A stretch of DNA of 64,000 nucleotides from Propionibacteriaceae bacterium UBA7704 (GCA_002482525.1 DLGC01000017.1:186492-250491); one strand, 5' to 3'; positions 9,392 to 17,503 are shown, numbered from the stretch's first letter. Notes: generated by a model not told the origin, from the letters alone. Numbers and translations: made by a program.

Positions 9392-9892
9392 TCAGGGTTT
9401 GTCCTCACCGGTGAAGTCGTCGGGGGTGACCGAATCCAAGAACTCCAAGAATCGCTCAACCTCGTCCTCTGCCTGCTCGGGAGCCGGCTGCGATGCGGCT
9501 TCAGCGGCGACGCCCCACTCAGCCAGCACCTCATCCCGACAGCGGATCGGCCGGCCGGCGCGCATCGCCAGAGCTATGGCGTCGCTGGCGCGGGCGGGAA
9601 GCTTGCGATCGGCGAAAACCAAGTGGGCGTAGAAGTGCCCCTCGTCGCATTCGATGATGTCCGCCGATTCGAACTCGCTGCTGCTCAGCTGTTCCAGCAG
9701 CGTAGCCGCCAGATCGTGAATCGAGGGTCGCAGCTCGTCGGGATCCTCAGTCACTTCCAGAATCGCCGAAGCTCCCCCGTGGGTCATCCAGATCGGAAGC
9801 AGCCGACCTGATCCGCCGACCTCGGCCAACACCACGACCGGTGGAGTGTCATCGGTGGCCACCCGGATCTCAGCGACCTTCATCTCGATCAC
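9392..9892 (-). CDS. Bifunctional nuclease-family protein (DUF151, Rv1829-like)
   Basis: This 166-residue protein starts MKVAEIRV after a three-residue extension and contains LLPIWMTHGGASAI and the KLPARASDAIALAMRAGRPI segment characteristic of the DUF151/bifunctional nuclease family. Members have been reported to have DNase and RNase activity, but the role in actinobacteria is unsettled. It lies between the two MerR genes exactly as in mycobacteria, 10 bases after ftsR. The GTG start at 9892 has an AGGA about 8 bases upstream; the ATG three codons later is an alternative. The acidic C-terminal tail (EQAEDEVERFLEFLD) is typical of the family. Confidence 0.88.
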   Translation of the reverse strand: MIEMKVAEIRVATDDTPPVVVLAEVGGSGRLLPIWMTHGGASAILEVTEDPDELRPSIHDLAATLLEQLSSSEFESADIIECDEGHFYAHLVFADRKLPARASDAIALAMRAGRPIRCRDEVLAEWGVAAEAASQPAPEQAEDEVERFLEFLDSVTPDDFTGEDKP

Positions 9893-9902
9893 GGCCGGTG
9901 TC

Positions 9903-10598
9903 CTATTGCGTCAGCTGCGATCGCATGATTGCGGCGTGGGCGTGCAGCACCAACTGCATCACTTCTGCAGGCAGTGCGCGGGCGGCGGGGTTACGCCGCA
10001 GGTGCGGCGCGATGGCTTGCTCGATCAGGCCAACCTCTCGCTCGGCAGCCTGCTTCACCACTCTGAGGTGCCGGGCGTCCATACCGTAGGCGGCCAGCTT
10101 GCGGGCCACCACCGCGACGGTGAGGGCATCGCGTCCGTAGTAGATCGTGCCGCGGCGCGGCACCACGAGCTGATGCTTCTCCAACTCGGTCAGTGCTGCC
10201 TCGGTCAGTCCGCTGACCTCCAACAGTTCACGCCGGGTAACGCGAATCGCCCGCCTGGGGGGACGCGGGTGCGGAGTCAGGCTCTCGGCCTGATCAACCA
10301 CCTCCGCGGCCGCGCTCGGAGCTGCACTGGGCAAGGCGGGCATGCTCTCGCCGCGGTCCATCAGATCCAGGTTGTCGCGGATGACTTTCAACGGCAGATA
10401 GTGATTCTTCTGCATATTGAGGATGTAGCGCAGCCGCTCGATATCGGATTCGGCATAGCGCCGGTATCCCGATGGCGCCCGCTCGGGAGAGATCAACCCC
10501 TCTGCTTCCAGGAATCGGATCTTGGAGATGGAGATGTCGTCGAACTCCGGCTTCAACACGGCCAGTACTTGGCCGATGCTGCGCAGTCCCAGAGCCAT
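9903..10598 (-). CDS. ftsR: MerR-family cell-division regulator FtsR
   Basis: This 231-residue protein starts LRSIGQVLAVLKPEF, with the winged helix-turn-helix SISKIRFLEAEGLISPERAPSGYRRY and a C-terminal LTEAALTELEKHQLV region that reads like a second degenerate helix-turn-helix. Orthologues (Rv1828, corynebacterial FtsR) bind upstream of ftsZ and tune its expression. It sits between garA and the bifunctional nuclease gene, the conserved actinobacterial order. The ATG at 10598 lies 16 bases after garA; longer in-frame starts would run into garA and lack conserved sequence. Confidence 0.9.
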   Translation of the reverse strand: MALGLRSIGQVLAVLKPEFDDISISKIRFLEAEGLISPERAPSGYRRYAESDIERLRYILNMQKNHYLPLKVIRDNLDLMDRGESMPALPSAAPSAAAEVVDQAESLTPHPRPPRRAIRVTRRELLEVSGLTEAALTELEKHQLVVPRRGTIYYGRDALTVAVVARKLAAYGMDARHLRVVKQAAEREVGLIEQAIAPHLRRNPAARALPAEVMQLVLHAHAAIMRSQLTQ

Positions 10599-10614
10599 CG
10601 CTATTCGCCCCGAA

Positions 10615-11097
10615 TCATTCCTGCCCGGGGAAGAACACCATGCGGAACTTCCCCACCTGGACCTCATCGCCGCGGCGCAATGCGACGGCGCCATCGATGA
10701 GGTCTCCGTTGACGTAGGTGCCGTTCAGGCTGTTTTCGTCGGCGATGGAGAACTGTCCGTTCTCCCGAGTGATTCGGGCGTGGTGTCGCGATACTGTCAC
10801 ATCATCCAAGAAGACATCGCTGTCGGGGTGACGTCCGGCTGTGGCCACATCCCCGTCAATCAGGTACCGCGCACCGGATTGCCCGCCGCGCAACACCAGC
10901 AGCAGAGCCGAACCGACCGGCAGCGCTTCGACCGCGGCGGCGTCTTCGGCGTCGAGTTCTTCGGGATCGAACTCCTCGATCACCGGGGAGATGACTCGAG
11001 TGGTGTCACCGGTGTGCTTGGCGAGATTATGGCCACATTGAGGACAGAAATTCGCGTCTTCCAGCAGTTCGTGGCCGCAAGCGGGACAGGTCTTCAT
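10615..11097 (-). CDS. garA: GarA/OdhI-like FHA protein with N-terminal zinc ribbon
   Basis: This 160-residue protein has a C-terminal FHA domain (about 75-155) with GRHPDSDVFLDD, TVSRHHARI and SLNGTYVNG, the phosphothreonine-binding residues. GarA/OdhI, when unphosphorylated, inhibits 2-oxoglutarate dehydrogenase and regulates glutamate enzymes; kinases phosphorylate an N-terminal Thr-Thr pair. A DTT motif at about residues 31-33 could be that site. Unlike mycobacterial GarA, the first 25 residues form a CPACGH...CPQCGH double-CXXC zinc ribbon. It is placed between gcvH and ftsR, as in mycobacteria. A -10 box TAGGGT overlaps the gcvH stop, so it can be transcribed separately. Confidence 0.88.
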   Translation of the reverse strand: MKTCPACGHELLEDANFCPQCGHNLAKHTGDTTRVISPVIEEFDPEELDAEDAAAVEALPVGSALLLVLRGGQSGARYLIDGDVATAGRHPDSDVFLDDVTVSRHHARITRENGQFSIADENSLNGTYVNGDLIDGAVALRRGDEVQVGKFRMVFFPGQE

Positions 11098-11163
11098 TCA
11101 CAGCCACCTTTCAGATGTGGCCCGCAGCAGCGAACCGCCGGGCACTGGTCCAGATTGACCTTC

Positions 11164-11169
11164 ACCCTA
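11164..11169 (-). promoter_or_regulatory. -10 box before garA, overlapping the gcvH stop
   Basis: TAGGGT on the minus strand includes the gcvH stop codon (TAG). It lies about 66 bases before the garA ATG, giving a 5' leader near 60 bases if used. Only the -10 element is recognisable. Confidence 0.4.
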
Positions 11170-11547
11170 TCCCGAGACCAGTTCGCTGTACGCGTCCGCG
11201 CTGAGAAGTTGCGCAACCTGATCAGGATCGGCAACGTCCAGTTCGAACAACCAGCCTTCACCGTAGGGATCGGAGTTGATGGTCTCGGGGGAATCAGTCA
11301 GCGCCTCGTTGACGGCGGTAATCACACCAGCAACCGGGGTATAGACGCCCGAGACGTCCTTGGTCGACTCGACTTCGGCGCAGGCGTCGTCAGCGGCGAC
11401 TTCCTCGCCGACTTGCGGCAACGACACAAAGACCACGTCACCGAGTTCGGAGGCCGCATAGCTGGTGATGCCCACTCGAATGGCATTTCCGGCGCCGCGC
11501 CGGACCCACTCATGCTTGCTGGTGTACAGCAGATCGTCTGGGAACAA
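11167..11547 (-). CDS. gcvH: Glycine cleavage system H protein
   Basis: This 126-residue lipoyl carrier takes the aminomethyl group from GcvP and shuttles it to GcvT and the L protein. The lipoyl-lysine is K63 in EVESTKDVSGVYTP, and the N-terminal YTSKHEWV and the C-terminal GWLFELDV motifs are standard. The start is TTG at 11547: AGGAG lies 7 bases upstream and the family N-terminus fits, so this rare start is well supported. A -10 box TAGGGT at 11601-11606 is upstream. It is separated from gcvP by four genes on the same strand. Confidence 0.95.
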   Translation of the reverse strand: MFPDDLLYTSKHEWVRRGAGNAIRVGITSYAASELGDVVFVSLPQVGEEVAADDACAEVESTKDVSGVYTPVAGVITAVNEALTDSPETINSDPYGEGWLFELDVADPDQVAQLLSADAYSELVSG

Positions 11548-11600
11548 CGTGATACTCCTTGTTGGCGACCCCGGGATTCGAGGTTGAGTTCATCAGCGAT

Positions 11601-11606
11601 ACCCTA
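11601..11606 (-). promoter_or_regulatory. -10 box upstream of gcvH
   Basis: TAGGGT on the minus strand in the 109-base spacer between pgsA and gcvH. Transcription starting about 7 bases later would give a leader of about 46 bases containing the AGGAG of gcvH. Confidence 0.45.
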
Positions 11607-11656
11607 CCTGCCTTTGGTGCCCTCGCCGCGATCAGACGCGCGCGGGTCAGGGGCGA

Positions 11657-12289
11657 TCACTGGCTCGAGCCGGTGCTTTCGCCGCCCGCCGGAATCTCTC
11701 GGGGAAACCGGCGAATCACTTCGGCGCCCTGTCCCAGATAGAGCAGACCCGACCACCAGTAGAGCGCGGCTCCCCAGATGGCGCATGCCCAGCCGACAAC
11801 CTTGGCCATCTCGGCCCAGAAGCCGGTACCTCCGTTGCCCAACAGCACCAGGGGGAAGGCGTAGAGCAGCGCGAAGGTCGCTGCCTTGCCGAGGAAATGC
11901 ACCGGCAGACTGGAGAATCCGCGACGTCGCAACGCGGGCCAGATCGTCGTCGCCATCACCACATCCCTGGCGGCGAGCAATGCCACCAGCCACCACGGCA
12001 CCATGTCGCGCATGGCAAGTCCGATCAAGGTGGCCAGGATGTAGAGCCGGTCGGCCAGCGGATCCAGTACCTGTCCCAACCGGGAGCGCTGGTGCCATCG
12101 CCGCGCCAACTGACCGTCCAACCAGTCGGTGGCGCCGCCGATCGCCAACACCGCCACCGCCCACAGATCGGCTTCGCGGGCGAGCAACAACCACAAGAAG
12201 ATCGGGATGCCCGCCAAGCGAATGAAGCTGAGCACGTTCGGGACCGTCAACACCCGATCGGTGTCGTAGGGCTCAGCGCTCATGAGCAT
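11657..12289 (-). CDS. pgsA: CDP-alcohol phosphatidyltransferase (PgsA-type)
   Basis: This 210-residue membrane enzyme carries the family signature DWLDGQLARRWHQRSRLGQ followed by VLDPLADR, the D-G-x2-A-R-x8-G-x3-D-x3-D motif that binds two metals and the CDP-alcohol. Four to six hydrophobic helices follow. It probably makes phosphatidylglycerophosphate or cardiolipin precursors; it resembles mycobacterial PgsA2 more than phosphatidylinositol-phosphate synthase (judged by eye). The ATG at 12289 shares a base with the HIT gene stop (TGATG), so it is coupled to thrS-HIT. A second ATG two codons later is also possible. Confidence 0.88.
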   Translation of the reverse strand: MLMSAEPYDTDRVLTVPNVLSFIRLAGIPIFLWLLLAREADLWAVAVLAIGGATDWLDGQLARRWHQRSRLGQVLDPLADRLYILATLIGLAMRDMVPWWLVALLAARDVVMATTIWPALRRRGFSSLPVHFLGKAATFALLYAFPLVLLGNGGTGFWAEMAKVVGWACAIWGAALYWWSGLLYLGQGAEVIRRFPREIPAGGESTGSSQ

Positions 12290-12873
12290 CAGCCTAGCGA
12301 GCCGTCGAAATGGGTCCGCCAGGCTGTACTGAGCAGCTCCTGGGTCTGACCGAGTAACTGCGGAATGGCGCGGGTCTGGGCGATCACCGGCAGGAAGTTC
12401 GCGTCACCGGCCCAACGCGGCACGACATGCTGGTGCAGGTGGGCAGCGATACCAGCGCCGGCGACGGCACCCTGATTGATGCCCAAGTTGAAGCCGTCCG
12501 GCGCCGACACTTCACGCAACACCGTCATGGCAACGGCGGCGAGCGCGCCGATCTCGTCGCGCTCGGCCGCGGTCGCCTCAGTCCAGTCCGCGATGTGGCG
12601 GTAGGGACAGATCAAGACATGACCCGGCGAGTACGGAAAGAGGTTCAGCACCACGTAGGCGTTCTCGCCGCGGTGCACGATCAAGCCTTCGGCATCGTCC
12701 AGACCCGGTGCGCGACAAAACGGGCAGGCCTGTTCCGAGGCATCGACCGGCTTGGCCTCACCAGAGATGTAGGCCATTCGGTGCGGTGTCCACAGCCGTT
12801 CGAAGGCGTCGGGAACGCCGACGAAGCTGTTGGCGTCTTCAGGAAGAGGGGTGGGTGTGATCATGGTGGTCAC
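12289..12873 (-). CDS. HIT-domain nucleotide hydrolase/phosphorylase
   Basis: This 194-residue protein has a CPFC...(zinc-type) motif near residue 50, the [21 protein letters not shown] segment and the catalytic histidine triad [11 protein letters not shown] at about residues 145-155. It resembles Rv2613c, a diadenosine tetraphosphate phosphorylase encoded in the same thrS-HIT-pgsA order in mycobacteria. Aminoacyl-tRNA synthetases make Ap4A as a side product, so its coupling to thrS is logical. The GTG start at 12873 overlaps the thrS stop (GTGA). Confidence 0.9.
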   Translation of the reverse strand: MTTMITPTPLPEDANSFVGVPDAFERLWTPHRMAYISGEAKPVDASEQACPFCRAPGLDDAEGLIVHRGENAYVVLNLFPYSPGHVLICPYRHIADWTEATAAERDEIGALAAVAMTVLREVSAPDGFNLGINQGAVAGAGIAAHLHQHVVPRWAGDANFLPVIAQTRAIPQLLGQTQELLSTAWRTHFDGSLG

Positions 12874-14852
12874 TGTCGCGGTGGCCGCGTGGCGGTCACC
12901 AACTCCTCGATCGCTGCATCCACCGACACGCCATTGTTCTGGCTGCCGTCGCGGTAACGGAAGCTCACCGCACCTGCGGACACATCGGTCTCGCCTGCGA
13001 TCAACATGAACGGAACCTTCTGGGTCTGAGCGTTGCGGATCTTCTTTCCGAAGCGGTCGTCACTGGTATCCACCGACACCCGGACGCCGGCTGCGGTGAG
13101 CCGGTTGGCGACGTCGCGCAGGTATCCCTCGAACTCCTCGGCCACCGGGATGCAGACCACCTGCACCGGGGCAAGCCAGGCCGGGAACGCACCTGCATAA
13201 TGCTCGGTGAGCACGCCGATGAACCGCTCGATCGATCCGAATTTCGCCGAGTGGATCATCACCGGCTCGGCAGGATGTCCGTCGGGACCGGTGTAGGTCA
13301 GGCCGAACCGGGACGGCTGGTTGAAGTCGTACTGGATTGTCGACATCTGCCACGACCGTCCGATGGCATCTTTGGCCTGCACCGAGATCTTCGGGCCGTA
13401 GTAGGCCGCTCCCCCGGGGTCGGGTACCAACTCCAGCCCGGAGTCGCGTCCGACTTGCTCCAGAACCGCCGTCGCCTTCTCCCACTGTTCATCGGAACCG
13501 ATGAATTTGGTGGATTTGGCACCCTCGGTGTCGCGGGTCGACAACTCCAGGTAGTACTCGGTCAGTCCGAAGTCATCGAGGAGCCCGGTGATGAAGTCCA
13601 AGAGGTGTTTGACCTCGTCAGCGGCCTGATCAGCCATCACGTAAGAGTGCGAGTCATCCTGAGTGATCATGCGAACCCGAGTGAGGCCCTGCAACACCCC
13701 GGATTTCTCATTGCGGTACACGGTGCCGAACTCGAAGAAGCGCAGCGGAAGCTCTCGGTAGGAGCGTCCCCGCGAGGCGAAGATCAGGTTGTGCATGGGG
13801 CAGTTCATAGCCTTCAGGTAGTAGGCCTGCCCGTCGTCGTCCATGGGTGGGAACATGCCATCGGCGTAGTACGGCAAGTGCCCCGAGGTATGGAACAGCC
13901 CCTCCTTGGAGATGTGCGGAGTGCTCACGTAGTCGAAGCCGGCCTTCAGATGGGCAGCACGGACGTAGTCCTCCATGACGCGTCGGATCACCCCGCCCTT
14001 GGGGTGGAACACCGGCAGCCCCGCACCCAACTCCTCCGGGAAGCTGAACAGATCCAGTTCGGCGCCCAGCTTGCGGTGATCGCGACGGGCGGCCTCAGCC
14101 AGTCGAGTCTGATAGTCCACCAGAGCTTCCTTGGTGGGCCACGCGGTGCCGTACAGACGCTGCAATTGGGCATTGGCCTGATCGCCGCGCCAATAGGCTG
14201 CCGAACTGCGGGTGATGGCGAACGCCCTCAAGTAGGACGTATCGGGCACGTGCGGCCCGCGACACAAGTCCCGCCAAGCTACGGAGCCGTCAGGGCGCAC
14301 ATTGTCATAGATGGTCAGCCCACCGGCGCCCACCTCGACCGCTGCACCTTCGGTGGCTTCGGCGTTGCCCTTCAGACCAATCAACTCCAGCTTGTAGGGC
14401 TCGGCTGCCAGCTCGGTGCGCGCAGCATCATCGCTGACGTCGCGGCGCACGAAACGTTGCTTCTCCTTCACAATCCGAGTCATGGTCTTCTGGATGGCCT
14501 TGTAGTCCTCGGGGGTGAAGGGTGTCTCCACGTCGAAGTCGTAGTAGAAGCCATCGGTGATGGGGGGCCCGATACCAAGCTTCGCGTCAACAAACAGCGA
14601 CTGGACGGCCTGAGCGGCGACGTGGGCGCAGGAGTGCCGAATGATGTTCAGACCGTCGGCACTGTCGATCAGCACCGGCTCCACGACATCACCAGCATGC
14701 AATTCTGCGGCGAGATCGACCAGTTGCCCATTCACCCGAGCCGCCACCACTGTCTTGTCCGTCGCAAACAGCTCAGCAGCCGTCGTGCCGAGGGCCACCG
14801 ACATCGAGGCGGTGGTCGAGCGCTGATCTTGCACGGTGATTTCTACGGACAC
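12870..14852 (-). CDS. thrS: Threonyl-tRNA synthetase
   Basis: This 660-residue class II synthetase charges tRNA-Thr. In order it has an N-terminal TGS-like domain (1-65), the editing domain with the [12 protein letters not shown] motif (about 73-84), the catalytic core with motif 2 [16 protein letters not shown] and the zinc-site segment [11 protein letters not shown], and a C-terminal anticodon-binding domain ([13 protein letters not shown]...). Length is standard for actinobacteria. The GTG start at 14852 has AGAAGGGA upstream. It heads the thrS-HIT-pgsA set. I saw no T-box leader in the 129 bases before it. Confidence 0.97.
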   Translation of the reverse strand: MSVEITVQDQRSTTASMSVALGTTAAELFATDKTVVAARVNGQLVDLAAELHAGDVVEPVLIDSADGLNIIRHSCAHVAAQAVQSLFVDAKLGIGPPITDGFYYDFDVETPFTPEDYKAIQKTMTRIVKEKQRFVRRDVSDDAARTELAAEPYKLELIGLKGNAEATEGAAVEVGAGGLTIYDNVRPDGSVAWRDLCRGPHVPDTSYLRAFAITRSSAAYWRGDQANAQLQRLYGTAWPTKEALVDYQTRLAEAARRDHRKLGAELDLFSFPEELGAGLPVFHPKGGVIRRVMEDYVRAAHLKAGFDYVSTPHISKEGLFHTSGHLPYYADGMFPPMDDDGQAYYLKAMNCPMHNLIFASRGRSYRELPLRFFEFGTVYRNEKSGVLQGLTRVRMITQDDSHSYVMADQAADEVKHLLDFITGLLDDFGLTEYYLELSTRDTEGAKSTKFIGSDEQWEKATAVLEQVGRDSGLELVPDPGGAAYYGPKISVQAKDAIGRSWQMSTIQYDFNQPSRFGLTYTGPDGHPAEPVMIHSAKFGSIERFIGVLTEHYAGAFPAWLAPVQVVCIPVAEEFEGYLRDVANRLTAAGVRVSVDTSDDRFGKKIRNAQTQKVPFMLIAGETDVSAGAVSFRYRDGSQNNGVSVDAAIEELVTATRPPRQ

Positions 14853-14946
14853 GAAAGTGGTTCCCTTCTCTACGGCCTCCTAGTCTGCCGCACCCTGCGA
14901 TGGCTTGGCGCCACCCTGGCCGCTGAGCGCACTCCGAGTTCAAACA

Positions 14947-14972
14947 GACCACCGGCCCCGGCGCCGGTGGTC
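14947..14972 (-). terminator. Hairpin terminator after the LuxR-type gene
   Basis: A perfect 10-bp stem (GACCACCGGC, 947-956, paired with 963-972) with a 6-base loop lies 10 bases past the LuxR-type stop. On the minus strand it is followed by TGTTTG, as expected for an intrinsic terminator protecting thrS. Confidence 0.65.
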
Positions 14973-14981
14973 GCGCACGGC

Positions 14982-15680
14982 TCAGGCCGCGTCGACCAGG
15001 CCGCGCTCCCGAGCCAGACTCACCGCGACGAGCCGGTCGTGGACACCCATCTTCTCGTAGATGTTGCCCAAGTGTTTGTGAATGGTCCGCGGCGACAGCT
15101 CCAGTCGGGCGGCCATCGACGTGGCAAGCAGCCCGTGAGAAAGCAGCTGCAACACTTCGAGCTCGCGCTCGGTCAAGCCGAACTCTCGGGCGGACTGCCG
15201 TCGCGCTTGAGCGCGCAGCCACCGCTCACTGGTCGCCACGACCTGCGCGAGCATCAATCGCAGTGCCGGCAACACCTCTTCGCCGAAACTGATGTCCTCA
15301 GCAGAGAAGCCGCGACGACGAGAGATCGCGACGACGCGCTGGGTATCGGTCGGCACAGCTCCGGGCAGCGGTGTCGGCGCCAACAGCAGCACCTGGCCGA
15401 CGCCCGAAACCTGCCGGATCAGCGGTTCAGGTGTGTCCTGGGGCAAACCGTCACGCTGCAGGGCAGTCAACAGCCGCTCGGCTGCTTCGGAGTCGGGATG
15501 GCCGCCGATCATCACCGGATCCATGGTCGACCGCACCGCAATCCAGACCGCAGCATCGCCTCCGGTGGCGCGTACCAGCGACTGACAGATGGCATCACCT
15601 GCGGTCTTGTCTGCGCGCAACGACTCGGCCACGGCAGCGATCAACTCCACGACCTCATGCGCGCGTTCACCTTGGTCCAC
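14982..15680 (-). CDS. LuxR-type transcriptional regulator with GAF-like sensor region
   Basis: This 232-residue protein has a C-terminal LuxR/GerE helix-turn-helix at about 165-228: LTERELEVLQLLSHGL, the SPRTIHKHLGNIYEKMGV recognition helix and the final SLARERGLVD. The first 150 residues are alpha/beta and lack a receiver-domain phosphoacceptor pattern; they look GAF-like, which would bind a small ligand, but no ligand residues are recognised. The GTG start at 15680 has a strong AGGAGGATC upstream. It is monocistronic, with its own terminator. The target is unknown; the nearby tRNA promoter palindrome is a candidate site only by proximity. Confidence 0.8.
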   Translation of the reverse strand: MDQGERAHEVVELIAAVAESLRADKTAGDAICQSLVRATGGDAAVWIAVRSTMDPVMIGGHPDSEAAERLLTALQRDGLPQDTPEPLIRQVSGVGQVLLLAPTPLPGAVPTDTQRVVAISRRRGFSAEDISFGEEVLPALRLMLAQVVATSERWLRAQARRQSAREFGLTERELEVLQLLSHGLLATSMAARLELSPRTIHKHLGNIYEKMGVHDRLVAVSLARERGLVDAA

Positions 15681-15812
15681 GATCCTCCTGGGGGTCGGTC
15701 ATTCCTAGAGTGACACGAACTCCCACGTGTAACCGATGGCTAACTCAATGGCGGTGGCAAACGTACTGAGCGGTCTTTGAGACCACCGCGGGAGAGCGAT
15801 GTCGGGCTGGTT

Positions 15813-15842
15813 TTGCGACCAGTCGTGCGACTGGGTTAAGGT
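15813..15842 (+). promoter_or_regulatory. Promoter of the tRNA cluster with an operator-like palindrome
   Basis: TTGCGA (15813-15818) and TAAGGT (15837-15842) are 18 bases apart, 36 bases before tRNA-Gly. The spacer holds a 16-base palindrome, CCAGTCG-TG-CGACTGG at 15819-15834, which fills almost the whole -35/-10 gap. Confidence 0.55.
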
Positions 15843-15878
15843 TGCCTTCGCATTTCGCGCTGCTGCGTGGAAAGCAAC

Positions 15879-15951
15879 GCGGACGTGGCTCAGTTGGTAG
15901 AGCATCACCTTGCCAAGGTGAGGGTCGCGGGTTCGAATCCCGTCGTCCGCT
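15879..15951 (+). tRNA. tRNA-Gly (GCC)
   Basis: A 73-base cloverleaf: acceptor GCGGACG pairs with CGTCCGC, the D arm is GCTC..GAGC, the anticodon loop TTGCCAA has GCC at 15912-15914, and the T arm carries GTTCGAAT. Discriminator is T. The 3' CCA is not encoded. Confidence 0.96.
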
Positions 15952-15994
15952 CGGAGAAGGTCTCACACACTCGAAGACGAGACCGGCTCTCGCC

Positions 15995-16065
15995 GGTGGA
16001 GTGGCCGAGAGGCGAGGCAACGGACTGCAAATCCGTCTACACGGGTTCAAATCCCGTCTCCACCT
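15995..16065 (+). tRNA. tRNA-Cys (GCA)
   Basis: A 71-base cloverleaf: acceptor GGTGGAG pairs with CTCCACC, anticodon loop CTGCAAA gives GCA, T loop GTTCAAAT, discriminator T as is usual for tRNA-Cys. CCA is not encoded. Confidence 0.95.
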
Positions 16066-16066
16066 C

Positions 16067-16138
16067 GGGCGGCTGGCGCAGCGGTAGCGCGCTTCCCTGA
16101 CACGGAAGAGGTCACTGGTTCGATCCCAGTGTCGCCCA
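16067..16138 (+). tRNA. tRNA-Val (GAC)
   Basis: A 72-base cloverleaf starting one base after the tRNA-Cys gene. Acceptor GGGCGGC pairs with GTCGCCC (one G-T), anticodon loop CTGACAC has GAC at 16099-16101, discriminator A. It is nearly identical in D and T arms to the next tRNA-Val. Confidence 0.95.
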
Positions 16139-16216
16139 CGACCATCGGACGCGACCACACGTCCGCTTGGCCGGTCGAAAGTTGGTCTCGGCACCGGCTA
16201 GGGTAGGTCCCCGCAG

Positions 16217-16288
16217 GGGCGATTGGCGCAGTGGTAGCGCGCTTCGTTCACACCGAAGAGGTCACTGGTTCGAACCCAGTATCGCCCA
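16217..16288 (+). tRNA. tRNA-Val (CAC)
   Basis: A 72-base cloverleaf: acceptor GGGCGAT pairs with ATCGCCC, anticodon loop TTCACAC has CAC at 16249-16251, discriminator A. It probably arose by duplication of the neighbouring tRNA-Val and reads GUG codons. Confidence 0.95.
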
Positions 16289-16675
16289 CTCGTTAGCTCC
16301 CTGATAACCGATTCCGGCCCTCAGCAACCCGCATTTGGCGCTGCCCTGATCGGTCTGCGCCAGACTCCGCGGAACTACTCCTTGTGGCGGCCCGGTGACC
16401 ATTGACATACTTCACGCAGCACGCGGCATGCCGAATGCAGGGGTCCAGCGAGTCTCATTTTTCAAGAGGTTCCATCTCATATAGCGGACGGCAATTGCGC
16501 CGTGAGCGCACTTTACAGCCGGAAGTAACACAGGTGAAACGTCAAACGTCCAGAGTGTGGACTCGGATCTCAGCATGCAGTCACTCAAATTGCATCACGG
16601 GCACCGCACCATGAGAATTGTATTAACAAGGCTTACCCGCTGAGCCCGGCCCCCTGAATGGAGGAAGGCAGCACG
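16289..16675. other. 387-base AT-richer intergenic spacer without a recognisable gene
   Basis: Between the last tRNA and the CbiX-like gene the sequence is visibly richer in A and T (for example runs at 16456-16500 and 16580-16635) than anything else in the window. A 70-codon frame at 16402-16614 lacks the codon bias of the neighbours and is not called. TTGCAT (16590-16595) with GAGAAT 17 bases on is a weak promoter candidate. No tRNA fragment, direct repeat or integrase was seen. Confidence 0.5.
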
Positions 16676-17479
16676 ATGACCGCTCCAGCCCTCGTTATGG
16701 TCACCACTGGAAGTTCCGATCCCTCGGTGGGCCGCCTTGCCCACGAACTTCGCGAAGGACTGCGAACCTTACGCCCCGAGATTCCGGCCTACTGCGCTTT
16801 CCTCCAACACAATCCGCCCTCATTGACCCAGGTGTTCGAGCAGATCGCCGCCAGTGGCGCTCAGGACGTGGCTCTGGTGCCGATGCAGGTCACTCACGCC
16901 ACCCAGGGTTCGGCCCCACTGGAAGAGATCACCAAGCGCGCCCAAGCCCGTTTCCCCAACCTTCGTTTCGCGTTGGGGCGTCCGTTGGGACCCGAACTCA
17001 ATCTGCTCACCATCCTCGACCAGCGGCTGCGCAGTGCCCTCAGCCAGGCTCGTTGCCTCGAGCTGGATGGCCTGGTGCTCTCCGCGCCTTGCGCCGGCGA
17101 TGTGCGCGGCAGCGCTCTGTTGGCCCGCCGCGCCCGACAGTGGTCGACGCATCACCATCTGCCCTGCCTGACCGCTGTTGCCGATGACAGCGGCCCCTCG
17201 GTCGCGCAGGCGATCATGGGATTGCGCACGCAAGGACGTCGTCACATCGCGGTCGGCTCGTTCTTCCTCGCCGCCGACGAGGACTACCAGGCTCAATCCG
17301 ACTTGGCCTACCGATTCGGTGCTGTCGCAGTCAGCGAACCCATCGGTGCCGCGCGTGAGGTCATGGATCTTGTGCTGGCTCGCTACGCCTTCGCAGCCAT
17401 GGACCTGCTCGACTTCGACATCGCTGAAGAGGTGCCGCAGGAAGACGACGCGCCGCAGCTTCACGTGATCAGCGCCTGA
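16676..17479 (+). CDS. CbiX/sirohydrochlorin chelatase-like protein, catalytic histidines not conserved
   Basis: This 267-residue protein has the two-half CbiX-like layout: an N-terminal beta strand with GSSDPSVGRLAHEL, then FLQHNPPSLTQVFEQIAASGAQDVALVPMQVTHATQGS, and a second half with LSAPCAGDVRGSALLARRARQW. Family enzymes insert Fe or Co into sirohydrochlorin using a His in a HGSxD motif; here that position reads TTGSSDP, and the second G-x-H site is also altered. It may therefore have another role. The ATG at 16676 is chosen because GGAGGAAGG lies about 10 bases upstream; the in-frame ATG at 16658 precedes that site. No sulfite or nitrite reductase genes are adjacent. Confidence 0.72.
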   Translation: MTAPALVMVTTGSSDPSVGRLAHELREGLRTLRPEIPAYCAFLQHNPPSLTQVFEQIAASGAQDVALVPMQVTHATQGSAPLEEITKRAQARFPNLRFALGRPLGPELNLLTILDQRLRSALSQARCLELDGLVLSAPCAGDVRGSALLARRARQWSTHHHLPCLTAVADDSGPSVAQAIMGLRTQGRRHIAVGSFFLAADEDYQAQSDLAYRFGAVAVSEPIGAAREVMDLVLARYAFAAMDLLDFDIAEEVPQEDDAPQLHVISA

Positions 17480-17503
17480 TCTTCGCGGTCCCTGACGCGT
17501 CAA

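Noticed and set aside
14853..14946. A T-box or attenuator before thrS
   Set aside because: The spacer is 129 bases, without a T-box core or specifier loop; the only hairpin belongs to the LuxR gene terminator.
13200..15713. An 837-codon open frame on the plus strand opposite thrS and the LuxR gene
   Set aside because: It is the complement-frame shadow of high-GC coding sequence: composition is rich in Arg, Gly, His and Gln, and it covers two well-supported genes on the other strand.
15995..16288. tRNA repeats as phage attachment sites
   Set aside because: The two tRNA-Val genes share their 3' halves because they are paralogues; no integrase or further partial copy was seen.
16402..16614. 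A 70-codon plus-strand frame starting TTG in the AT-richer spacer
   Set aside because: No ribosome site, codon bias unlike the neighbours, and no recognisable sequence features.
16612..16640. A possible DtxR/IdeR iron box before the CbiX-like gene
   Set aside because: Only the AGGCT-x-ACC half resembles the consensus; the left half does not match, so the symmetry is missing.
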